Source: Candidatus Omnitrophota bacterium
GTDB taxonomy: Bacteria; Omnitrophota; Gorgyraeia; Duberdicusellales; 4484-171
Reading direction: 5' to 3'
NCBI GenBank assembly: GCA_028713415.1
Contig: JAQTOI010000009.1
Coordinates: 1 to 36,986, forward strand
Length of the DNA stretch: 36,986 nt
The translations under genes and the position numbers were made by a program. Of the stretch, positions 30,649-36,867 are shown in pieces. The notes under the pieces were generated by a model. That model was given only the letters and a program-made list of their open reading frames with translations, was not told where the DNA came from and made no database searches. Position 1 is the first letter of the stretch, and each line of letters opens with the position of its first letter.

Positions 30649-31800
30649 ATTCTTACTTCCCTGATACATTTCATACTTTAGGAGACGGCATTCAATCTGC
30701 GCGTTGAAAAACTGCAGGCGTTTACTTGTGCGTAAGCCAACTTTTTTTGCGAGTTCCATATTTGCGGTGAAAATATAAGCTGTAAGCCCCACACATTTTT
30801 GCTTGAAAAAATCACCTATTTTTTCGTAAGTTTCTTCAAGCTCCCGCACGCTCCCCATGCGAATTCCGTATTCCGGATTAAGGATAATGATTCCCTTGTT
30901 TAAAGGAATAGGAGTTTGAGAAAAGTCGCATACCTTAAATTCAATAAACCTGTCAACGCCGGCGGTCATTGCATTGCTTCTAGCGGCTTCAATAGCTTGC
31001 TTGTCGATATCCGTGGCCAGGATAGGAGCTTTTAAAACTTTCTTACTTATCTTTTGCGCTTCTTTGCGCATCGCCTGCCACACTTTTGCGTCAAAGCCTT
31101 TAAGGTGCATAAAACCAAAATTGCCTCGAAGTGCGCCTGCCGCCCTATTTAATGCGATAAGTGCAGCTTCTATCGCCAGCGTTCCGCTTCCGCACATCGG
31201 GTTTATGAACGGTTCTTGGCCGCTGTAACCAGTGGCCATTACAAGGCTAGCTGCCAGAGTTTCCTGTATGGGCGCTTTATGGGGATTTTTTCTGTAGTTT
31301 CTATCGGCTAATTTCTGCCCTGAAGTATTCAGGTAGAGCCAGCAGCGGTTATCTTTCCAATAAAGATGAATAACGATATTGGTACGTTTTATCCCTGAGT
31401 CAGGCCGGCGCGAATATTTTTTAAAAAGGCGGTCGACTATAGCGTCTTTGGTTTTTTGGCTGGCGAATACAGGGTTACGTATCGAAGAGGTATTCGTTTG
31501 CGCAACTACGTTTATGTATTCATCGATGTCAATAATGTCTTCCCAGGCCAAGGCCGAAACTTGCCCGTAGAGCTCTTCCGGCGTTTCTGCGTTAAATTCT
31601 CCAAGTAAATAAAGCACATTATACGCAGTACGTAGATAAAGGTTAAGCTTAAAAGTATCGCGCAAGGCTGCCTTGATAGTGAGGCCTGTGTTATGGCGTG
31701 ATAGTATTATAAAGCCTAAACGCTCTACTTCCTGCGCCAAATAAGGCATTAAGCCGTTTGCGCAGGTTACCAGAACAGTATTTTTACGTTCAAGGTCCAT
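30640..31800 (-). CDS. THUMP-domain rRNA guanine-N2 methyltransferase (RlmL N-terminal half type)
   Basis: 386 residues on the minus strand. THUMP RNA-binding domain (about 45-160) is followed by a Rossmann methyltransferase: SAM motif 'FINPMCGSGTLAIEAALIA' (about 199-217), 'ATDIDKQAIEAARSNA' and the catalytic motif as NPEYGIRMG. In this family (RlmL/YcbY N-terminal half, YpsC) the motif is normally NPPYGxRxG, so the second Pro is replaced by Glu. The enzyme should make m2G in 23S rRNA. It is oriented opposite to its neighbours and overlaps the double-receiver gene tail to tail; its own promoter lies immediately upstream. Confidence 0.88.
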   Translation of the reverse strand: MDLERKNTVLVTCANGLMPYLAQEVERLGFIILSRHNTGLTIKAALRDTFKLNLYLRTAYNVLYLLGEFNAETPEELYGQVSALAWEDIIDIDEYINVVAQTNTSSIRNPVFASQKTKDAIVDRLFKKYSRRPDSGIKRTNIVIHLYWKDNRCWLYLNTSGQKLADRNYRKNPHKAPIQETLAASLVMATGYSGQEPFINPMCGSGTLAIEAALIALNRAAGALRGNFGFMHLKGFDAKVWQAMRKEAQKISKKVLKAPILATDIDKQAIEAARSNAMTAGVDRFIEFKVCDFSQTPIPLNKGIIILNPEYGIRMGSVRELEETYEKIGDFFKQKCVGLTAYIFTANMELAKKVGLRTSKRLQFFNAQIECRLLKYEMYQGSKNLT

Positions 31801-31813
31801 ATTGATTAAGCCT

Positions 31814-31842
31814 ATTATAGGCTAAGTATGCCAAACTGTCAT
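31814..31842 (-). promoter_or_regulatory. Promoter for the methyltransferase gene
   Basis: On the minus strand: -35 ATGACA (31842-31837), 17-nt spacer, -10 TATAAT (31819-31814). Transcription would start about 7 nt before the ATG, giving a nearly leaderless mRNA. It is divergent from, and 15 bp away from, the cold-shock promoter. Confidence 0.65.
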
Positions 31843-31856
31843 TCATAAATTTTTTA

Positions 31857-31884
31857 TTGACAAAAAATAAATTTGTTGTATAGT
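31857..31884 (+). promoter_or_regulatory. Strong promoter for the cold-shock leader
   Basis: TTGACA (31857-31862), 16-nt spacer rich in A/T, TATAGT (31879-31884). The predicted start is near 31891, giving a leader of about 117 nt to the cold-shock ATG at 32008. Confidence 0.72.
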
Positions 31885-31920
31885 ATCTTTCTTCGTAGTA
31901 ACGAGGTGTAGAGTTTTAAG

Positions 31921-31957
31921 CCGTAAGGTCAGAGAAACATCACCTTACGGTTTTTTT
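31921..31957 (+). terminator. Intrinsic terminator inside the cold-shock 5' leader
   Basis: A 9-bp perfect stem CCGTAAGGT (31921-31929) with ACCTTACGG (31942-31950), 12-nt loop, then seven T's (31951-31957). It lies between a strong promoter and the cold-shock gene, both on the + strand, so it ends a short RNA of about 67 nt unless it is read through. A 5' hairpin CTTCGT/ACGAGG (31891-31906) precedes it. GAGGTG (31903-31908) can alternatively pair with CACCTT (31941-31946), which would break both the 5' hairpin and the terminator. Confidence 0.72.
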
Positions 31958-32007
31958 GCTTCTCACTAATATTTATTACAATTTTACAAAAAGGAGGTAG
32001 TAACACA

Positions 32008-32208
32008 ATGGCTAAAGGTAAGGTTAAATGGTTCAACAACAAGAAGGGCTATGGATTCATTACCCTTGAGTCAGGCAATGATGTGTTTGTGCATCATACT
32101 GCAATTCAGGGTGAAGGCTATAAGTCTCTAGAAGAAGGCCAGGAAGTTGAATGCGAAACCCAGATGGGCGCTAAGGGCGAGCAGGCAACCAAGGTCGTTA
32201 AGTTGTAA
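32008..32208 (+). CDS. cspA: Cold-shock domain protein (CspA family)
   Basis: 66 residues, the standard Csp length. [21 protein letters not shown] has both RNP motifs (KGYGFI, and VFVHHTAI for RNP2), followed by [23 protein letters not shown]. It binds single-stranded RNA/DNA and melts RNA structure; members are known to act as transcription antiterminators. Shine-Dalgarno AAGGAGGT (31991-31998) at ideal spacing and a bipartite terminator after the gene indicate a highly expressed single-gene unit. The leader contains its own intrinsic terminator, so it may be controlled by attenuation. Confidence 0.95.
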   Translation: MAKGKVKWFNNKKGYGFITLESGNDVFVHHTAIQGEGYKSLEEGQEVECETQMGAKGEQATKVVKL

Positions 32209-32224
32209 ACCAAAAAAGACGGTA

Positions 32225-32258
32225 AAGGCCCGGCAGAAAAGCCGGGCCTTTATTTTTT
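32225..32258 (+). terminator. Intrinsic terminator after the cold-shock gene
   Basis: AAGGCCCGGC (32225-32234) pairs with GCCGGGCCTT (32241-32250) around a 6-nt loop and is followed by TATTTTTT. A strong, classical rho-independent terminator. The following 190 bp up to the MFS promoter hold no gene that I would support. Confidence 0.9.
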
Positions 32259-32445
32259 CAATGAGGCAGCAACCTTTTCAAGCTTCAAGAGCGCAGAAAA
32301 GTTGCGTGGCCGAATTGATCCTGCGAGTGGTTCTAAAATTACGAAGTAATTTCAGCACTGTTAACGAAGCAGGATAACTTTCTTAATCCTCCATGCTTTT
32401 TCCAGGTATCAAAACCCCATTTATCTTTATATTTCCAGCTTTATC

Positions 32446-32473
32446 TTGACACAAACACCGCATCAGTTAAAAT
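32446..32473 (+). promoter_or_regulatory. Promoter for the MFS transporter gene
   Basis: TTGACA (32446-32451), 16-nt spacer, TAAAAT (32468-32473). Start predicted about 20 nt before the ATG at 32499; a TAAGG at 32492-32496 serves as a close ribosome-binding site. Confidence 0.65.
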
Positions 32474-32498
32474 ACTTTCATTATTAACCCGTAAGGCC

Positions 32499-33665
32499 AT
32501 GCAGAATTCAAAAAAATCCGCATTAAAATTCATAATTTTATTGGGCTTGGTGAGTTTGTGCGCGGACATTACCTATGAAGGCAGCCGCAGTATTACAGGC
32601 CCTTTTCTTGCTACTTTAGGTGCAACAGGCGCAATAGTGGGGTTTATCTCCGGCTTTGGAGAATTGGTCGGATACGGCCTGCGCCTCCTTTCCGGCTACA
32701 TCACTGATAAAACAAAAAAATACTGGTTTATTACGATTTTTGGTTATGCTATCAATCTGGCTGCAGTGCCGCTATTGGCTCTTGCCGGCCGCTGGGAAAT
32801 AGCTGGAGCGCTTATAATTTTGGAGCGAATGGGCAAAGCTATTCGAACTCCCGCCAGAGATGCCATGTTGTCTCACGCAACCAAGGAACACGGCCATGGT
32901 TTTGGGTTTGGTTTACATGAGGCAATGGACCAAATTGGGGCTTTAACAGGCCCTTCGATTGTTGCCCTGGTTCTATATTTAAGAGGAAGTTATAAAGCCG
33001 GGTTTGCTATTCTGCTTATACCTGCACTTTTTGCTCTTACTATTTTGGTTATTGCGCGCCACATTTACCCTAAACCCCAAGAATTTGAACTAAGCACGCC
33101 CGCAATTCAAAAAAAAGGCATTAATCGGACCTTTTGGTTATATTTAGCTGCCGTTTCTATGGTTGCGGCGGGCTACGCTGATTTTCCGCTGATTGCATAT
33201 CATTGCAAAAAAATGTCAATAGCATCAGATAGTTTTATTCCGATTTTTTATACCATTGCCATGGGGGTTGATGCTATAGCCGCGCTTGTTTTTGGACGCC
33301 TTTTTGACCGCATAGGGCTGTTAGCCATGGCTATCGCTGTTACGATTTCATTGCTATTTGCTCCTTTGGTTTTTTTCGGCAGCTTCTGGGTAGTACTTGC
33401 AGGAATGATTTTGTGGGGTATTGGCATGGGGGCTCAAGAGTCAATTATGCGCGCTGCAGTCGCCGATATGGTCTCTAGCGAAAGAAGAGCTTCTGCCTAC
33501 GGAATATTTAATACCGGTTACGGCGTGTTTTGGTTTTTAGGCAGCCTGCTGATGGGTTTTCTTTATGATATATCATTACCCTTGTTGGCCGCGTTTTCTG
33601 TTGGCACGCAATTTGCCGCAATTGGCATATTTGTTTTGGCCAAAAAGAGCCTAAACAAAAGCTAA
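32499..33665 (+). CDS. Major facilitator superfamily transporter
   Basis: 388 residues with about 12 hydrophobic segments in two halves. Between helices 2 and 3 lies the loop GYITDKTKKYW, an MFS motif-A-like sequence, repeated in the second half as GRLFDRIG. A characteristic ERMGKAIRTPARDAMLSHA block (about 109-127) follows in helix 4, found in a subgroup of uncharacterised MFS permeases. It should move a small molecule across the inner membrane with an ion gradient; the substrate cannot be predicted. Single-gene unit with its own promoter between a terminator and a tRNA gene. Confidence 0.88.
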   Translation: MQNSKKSALKFIILLGLVSLCADITYEGSRSITGPFLATLGATGAIVGFISGFGELVGYGLRLLSGYITDKTKKYWFITIFGYAINLAAVPLLALAGRWEIAGALIILERMGKAIRTPARDAMLSHATKEHGHGFGFGLHEAMDQIGALTGPSIVALVLYLRGSYKAGFAILLIPALFALTILVIARHIYPKPQEFELSTPAIQKKGINRTFWLYLAAVSMVAAGYADFPLIAYHCKKMSIASDSFIPIFYTIAMGVDAIAALVFGRLFDRIGLLAMAIAVTISLLFAPLVFFGSFWVVLAGMILWGIGMGAQESIMRAAVADMVSSERRASAYGIFNTGYGVFWFLGSLLMGFLYDISLPLLAAFSVGTQFAAIGIFVLAKKSLNKS

Positions 33666-33705
33666 ACCATTCTTAAGAAACCCTTGAATTTATAACAAAA
33701 AACAC

Positions 33706-33734
33706 TTGCTATACTCACGGCAGCTTGTTATAAT
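33706..33734 (+). promoter_or_regulatory. Promoter of the first tRNA gene
   Basis: TTGCTA (33706-33711), exactly 17-nt spacer, perfect TATAAT (33729-33734), 16 bp before the tRNA 5' end. A strong sigma-70-type promoter. Confidence 0.75.
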
Positions 33735-33750
33735 TTTTAATACTTTTGAA

Positions 33751-33825
33751 GGGCCCGTAGCTCAGTCGGTTTAGAGCAGTTGACTCATAATCAATTGGTC
33801 CGGGGTTCAAGTCCCTGCGGGCCCA
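33751..33825 (+). tRNA. tRNA with CAT anticodon (elongator Met or Ile2)
   Basis: Cloverleaf: acceptor GGGCCCG with CGGGCCC plus discriminator A (33825), D-stem GCTC/GAGC, anticodon loop CTCATAA with anticodon CAT, T-arm CGGGG-TTCAAGT-CCCTG. CCA is not encoded. The D-loop has one T more than usual (GGTTTA). CAT may read AUG, or AUA if the wobble C is changed to lysidine; the variable loop TTGGTC resembles tRNA-Ile2, but I cannot decide. Confidence 0.9.
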
Positions 33826-33956
33826 GGATGCGCGAGTACGCAATGCTCTTGAGGCAAAATTGCGTTTTTATAGATAGCTTAGCAGAACACTTGGATCTAA
33901 TAGCACACTTCGTGTGCGCTGCTTCGCAGATTAGATACAAGTCCCTGCGGGCCCAG
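33808..33956 (+). repeat. 19-bp direct repeat of the tRNA 3' end flanking 111 bp (att-like)
   Basis: The last part of the T-arm and acceptor stem of the tRNA (33808-33826) is repeated exactly at 33938-33956, 130 bp later. This is the layout left by site-specific integration into a tRNA 3' end. The 111 bp in between contain no gene, only a nested stem: TCTAAT...ATTAGA around GCACAC/GTGTGC and CTGC/GCAG (about 33895-33936). Confidence 0.7.
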
Positions 33957-33983
33957 TTGTTTAAAGCCGTTGACTTTAAACAA
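33957..33983. repeat. Perfect 10-bp hairpin after the att-like repeat
   Basis: TTGTTTAAAG (33957-33966) pairs with CTTTAAACAA (33974-33983) around a 7-nt loop. It directly abuts the second copy of the tRNA-end repeat. No T-run follows. Confidence 0.7.
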
Positions 33984-33985
33984 CA

Positions 33986-34062
33986 GAGCAATTGAGCAAT
34001 CGAAAATAGAACAATAGATTTGAGGCTCAATTGCGGTCTATTGTTCAATTGTTCTATTGCTC
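33986..34062. repeat. Inverted 8-nt word array (GAGCAATT type)
   Basis: Left: GAGCAATT, GAGCAATC, GAAAATA, GAACAATA (33986-34016). Right (34038-34062), read on the other strand: GAGCAATA, GAACAATT, GAACAATA. The two halves can pair imperfectly around a loop. The same building plan as the other word arrays in the window, with its own word. Confidence 0.75.
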
Positions 34063-34191
34063 GAAGGTGAGACGCAACGCTCTTAGGCTAAACTTGTTTT
34101 TTATGGAACGCTTAGTAAATACTCGGATTTAATGACACATGGCATATAGCATAAAATTATTCGCCACGTGCTATAAGCCATACGCTATTTA

Positions 34192-34265
34192 GGGCACATA
34201 GCTCAGTTGGTTAGAGCGCTACGCTCACATCGTAGAGGTCGCCCGTTCAATTCGGGCTGTGCCCA
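34192..34265 (+). tRNA. tRNA-Val (CAC)
   Basis: Acceptor GGGCACA with TGTGCCC plus discriminator A (34265), D-stem GCTC/GAGC, anticodon stem CTACG/CGTAG with loop CTCACAT (anticodon CAC, Val GUG), T-arm GCCCG-TTCAATT-CGGGC. CCA not encoded. The zinc-ribbon gene starts 27 bp further on. Confidence 0.95.
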
Positions 34266-34291
34266 TGTATGTCAAAAAGCTGGGAATATTT

Positions 34292-35017
34292 ATGAATTTA
34301 AAAGATGAGATGCACAAATTAGTGCAGTTACAGAAGATTGATTTGCAAATATACCGTCTCATCCAAGAGCGTGATGTAGAAAAACCAGCGCAAATAGAAA
34401 AAATGGAAGCTGGATTTCAAGAGAAAAAAAAGGTTCTCGAAACATTAGATAAAGAACTGAAAGACTTGCAGGTAAAACGCAAGAATAAAGAATTGGACCT
34501 TGCGGCAAAAGAAGAGGCAGTAAAAAAATCACAGGCTCAACTTTATCAGCTCAAAACCAATAAAGAATATCAGGCAAAATTAACAGAAATTGCCTCTATT
34601 AAAGCCGATGTATCTTTGTTTGAAGAGGATGTTTTGAAGGTTTTTGATTCTATAGAAAAAGCTGACGCAAAGTTTAAAGCGGAAAAAGAACGGCTCATTT
34701 GTGAAGAGAAGAAATTCAAAGAGGAAGAAGCGCAAGTTAACCTTCGGATGCAGGCAATAGGAGATGAGATAAGCAATTTAGACGGTAAAAGAAATATACT
34801 TGCCAAAGGCATCGATCAAACCATTTTGACAAAATACGAAAAACTGCTAAAGACCCGTTTCGGAGTGGCCATGGCGGCCGTTGATAATGATAGTTGCGGA
34901 GCCTGCCATATGCATGTGACTGCACAGAAAATAAACGAAATAAAGATGTATAAAGAATTGGTATTCTGTGAAAGTTGCGTTAGGCTTCTTTATGTATCAG
35001 AGGATATTCCGGAATGA
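34292..35017 (+). CDS. Coiled-coil protein with C4 zinc ribbon (COG1579-type)
   Basis: 241 residues from ATG 34292. GTG 34259 and ATG 34265 are in frame but would overlap the tRNA, and MNLKDEMHKLVQLQKIDLQIYRL is the usual start of this family. A long coiled coil (about 15-190) is followed by a zinc ribbon with Cys202, Cys205, Cys226 and Cys229 (CGACH... FCESCVR). The family is widespread in bacteria, probably binds nucleic acid and is often beside an RNase HI gene, as here (4-bp ATGA overlap). Function not established. Confidence 0.88.
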   Translation: MNLKDEMHKLVQLQKIDLQIYRLIQERDVEKPAQIEKMEAGFQEKKKVLETLDKELKDLQVKRKNKELDLAAKEEAVKKSQAQLYQLKTNKEYQAKLTEIASIKADVSLFEEDVLKVFDSIEKADAKFKAEKERLICEEKKFKEEEAQVNLRMQAIGDEISNLDGKRNILAKGIDQTILTKYEKLLKTRFGVAMAAVDNDSCGACHMHVTAQKINEIKMYKELVFCESCVRLLYVSEDIPE

Positions 35018-35409
35018 TTACAATTTATACTGACGGCTCATCCGCTGGGAATCCCGGTAGAGTAGGTATCGGTTATTTGTTGTATAAAGGAAAAACTCTT
35101 ATAAAGGAAGAAGGAATTTATCTCGGTATCCAAACTAATAATTTTGCAGAATATATGGCATTAATTTTTTCTCTCGAAGAGGCCTTGAGTATGGGAGAGA
35201 AACAGGTTTCCGTTTTTTCCGACAGCAAATTGCTTTGCGAGCAGATAAACGGAAATTTTAAGGTAAAAGACAATAATATTTTTCCACTTTTTGTGCTTGC
35301 GAAAAAATTAATATCTTCTTTCGAAGCTTTTACAATCACACATATTGAGCGGGAGAAGAATAAAGAAGCAGATGCCCTGGCGCAGAACGCATCAGGATTT
35401 TTGCGATGA
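35014..35409 (+). CDS. rnhA: Ribonuclease HI family protein
   Basis: 131 residues, the short form of RNase HI without the basic protrusion. The catalytic carboxylates are present: Asp7 in YTDGSSAGNPG, Glu46 in NNFAEYMAL, Asp70 in VFSDSK and Asp120 in NKEADALAQNA. It cleaves the RNA strand of RNA-DNA hybrids, such as R-loops and Okazaki primers. The ATGA overlap with the zinc-ribbon gene suggests joint function. Confidence 0.9.
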   Translation: MITIYTDGSSAGNPGRVGIGYLLYKGKTLIKEEGIYLGIQTNNFAEYMALIFSLEEALSMGEKQVSVFSDSKLLCEQINGNFKVKDNNIFPLFVLAKKLISSFEAFTITHIEREKNKEADALAQNASGFLR

Positions 35410-35425
35410 AATCAAATAAGACTTT

Positions 35426-35511
35426 AGAAGCGGAAAAACGCGGAACAAAACGCGGATAGACGCGGAAATTTCAGCGTAAATCCGCGTAGATATCCGCGTG
35501 TATCCGCTTCT
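35426..35511. repeat. 86-bp imperfect palindrome with 10/12/10-nt CGCGGA words
   Basis: Left arm GCGGA words spaced 10, 12 and 10 nt; right arm inverted with exactly the same 10/12/10 spacing. 37 of 47 positions of each arm pair, with a self-complementary GAAATTTC in the centre (35465-35472). It fills the gap between RNase HI and yebC and ends 10 bp before the ribosome-binding site. Confidence 0.82.
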
Positions 35512-35533
35512 ATCATTTAAGAGGGGGTTAATC

Positions 35534-36292
35534 ATGAGCGGTCATTCAAAATGGGCTAGTATTAAACACAAGAAAGGGGCTGCCGACGCAAAGCGCGGAC
35601 AGCTTTTTACCAAACTAATCAGGGAAATCACTGTTGCTGCTAAAGCAGGGGGCGGTAATCCCGATAATAATGCCAGTCTTCGTACGGCAATCGAACGGGC
35701 ACGGGCTGCCAATATGGGTTCGGATAACGTCGAGAAGGCAATTAAAAAAGGAACGGGAGAGCTTGAAGGGGTAACCTACGACAGCTGTATTTTTGAAGGA
35801 TACGGCCCAGGAGGCGTGGCGATGCTGGTTGAAACCTTAACCGACAACAAGAACAGGACTTCCGCTGAAGTCAGAAATATTTTTTCTAAAAAAGGAGCAA
35901 ATCTGGCCGGCGCAGGAAGTGTAGCCTGGATTTTTAATAAAAAAGGGTACTTTTCTATCGACAAGGCGCAAAAAAGCGAGGATGAGATATTTTCCATTTG
36001 CGTTGAAGCTGGCGCAGAGGATGTGCAAACCCTTGATAAAAATTATGAGGTGTATTGTGATGCCAAAGATTTTGAAAAAATAAAAGAAGTGTTAAAAAAT
36101 AAGGGCATTAAGTACGAAGAAGCGGAGTTGACCATGATACCTGCCTCAAAAGTTAAGGTAACCGGCAATGACGCTAAGGCGCTGCTTTCGCTCATTGAGG
36201 CTCTTGAAGAACACGAGGATGTGCAAAAAGTTCATGCTAATTTTGATATCCCGGATGACGTAATGGAGCAGATCGCCAAAGAGATTGAGTAA
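35534..36292 (+). CDS. yebC: YebC/PmpR family DNA-binding protein
   Basis: 252 residues from ATG 35534, where MSGHSKWASIKHKKGAADAKRGQLFTKLIREI begins exactly as in the family; GAGGGGG (35521) is a good Shine-Dalgarno. Also typical are 'GGNPDNNASLRTAIERARAANMGSDNVEKAIKKG', 'YEGYGPGG-like' FEGYGPGGVAMLVE and 'NKNRTSAEVRNIFSKKGANLAGAGSVAWIF'. YebC proteins are described as transcription regulators and, more recently, as ribosome-associated factors easing translation of proline stretches. It forms the usual yebC-ruvC-ruvA order, 6 bp before ruvC. Confidence 0.95.
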   Translation: MSGHSKWASIKHKKGAADAKRGQLFTKLIREITVAAKAGGGNPDNNASLRTAIERARAANMGSDNVEKAIKKGTGELEGVTYDSCIFEGYGPGGVAMLVETLTDNKNRTSAEVRNIFSKKGANLAGAGSVAWIFNKKGYFSIDKAQKSEDEIFSICVEAGAEDVQTLDKNYEVYCDAKDFEKIKEVLKNKGIKYEEAELTMIPASKVKVTGNDAKALLSLIEALEEHEDVQKVHANFDIPDDVMEQIAKEIE

Positions 36293-36298
36293 TTGCTG

Positions 36299-36862
36299 AT
36301 GAGAATTTTAGCTGTGGATGTGGGTTTTAGGGTATGCGGATATGCGATTTGCGACGTGCAAAACCTTGACGTCCTTTTGATTAAAGAAGGCGAGATAAAA
36401 CCTTTTCCTAAGCAAGCATTGCCCCAAAAGCTTAATTATATTTTCGAAGAGCTAACGAAAGAAATCAAATTTTATAACCCAAAAGCTATAGTGGTAGAAA
36501 CGCTTTACTCGCACCATCGCCATCCCACTACCATGGGGTTATTGGCACAGGTGCGAGGGGCAATAGTTTTGCTGGCAGAGCGCTGCGGCCTTGAATTTTA
36601 TGAATATGCACCTACACGCGCGCGAAAGTGTTTTCTGGGAAGAGGCAACGTTAATTCCTTTCAGGTAAAAAAGATGGCGGAAAATGTTACAGGTAAAGAG
36701 TTTATGTCAATACATACCGCGGACGCCTTTTCGCTGGCGGTGGCTTTTTCGCATACCCAGAAGTTTCAAAAATTAAGCGCGAGCCTGCCTGATTGCGCGC
36801 GCAAAACTGCAAGCCTTCATAACCGCTTTAGGTCAGCTTTATTAGAAAACAGTAAAACATAG
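36299..36862 (+). CDS. ruvC: Holliday-junction resolvase RuvC
   Basis: 187 residues from ATG 36299 (TTG 36293 is also in frame). The RNase-H-like active site is visible: Asp in ILAVDVGFRVCGYA, Glu in IVVETLY and the pair in HTADAFSLA. The first of that pair is His instead of Asp, as in some other RuvC proteins such as that of Thermus. Cuts Holliday junctions during recombination together with RuvAB. The last about 30 residues (SASLPDCARKT...) extend past the usual end. It lies between yebC and ruvA. Confidence 0.93.
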   Translation: MRILAVDVGFRVCGYAICDVQNLDVLLIKEGEIKPFPKQALPQKLNYIFEELTKEIKFYNPKAIVVETLYSHHRHPTTMGLLAQVRGAIVLLAERCGLEFYEYAPTRARKCFLGRGNVNSFQVKKMAENVTGKEFMSIHTADAFSLAVAFSHTQKFQKLSASLPDCARKTASLHNRFRSALLENSKT

Positions 36863-36867
36863 ACAAG

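Larger units (their letters stand above)
33834..34140 (+). repeat. Two degenerate copies of a 72-74-bp unit between the tRNA genes
   Basis: 33834-33907 and 34069-34140 align at about 70% identity by eye (both start GAG, then ACGCAA.GCTCTT, and share TTTTTAT and GGAT.TAAT blocks). Each is followed by a palindrome: the nested stem after copy 1, and GGCATATAGC...GCTATAAGCC (about 34141-34179) after copy 2. The 366-bp stretch between the tRNAs has no gene; it is filled by these units, a perfect 10-bp hairpin at 33957-33983 and the word array at 33986-34062. Confidence 0.55.

Noticed and set aside
32147-32377. Small gene overlapping the end of the cold-shock gene
   Set aside because: It lies out of frame within the cold-shock gene and runs across its strong terminator; composition is not protein-like.
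33780-33995. Small gene starting inside the CAT tRNA
   Set aside because: It overlaps the tRNA and the repeat region; no ribosome site or family resemblance.
34259-34291. Zinc-ribbon protein starting at GTG 34259 or ATG 34265
   Set aside because: Both overlap the tRNA-Val 3' end; ATG 34292 matches the family start.
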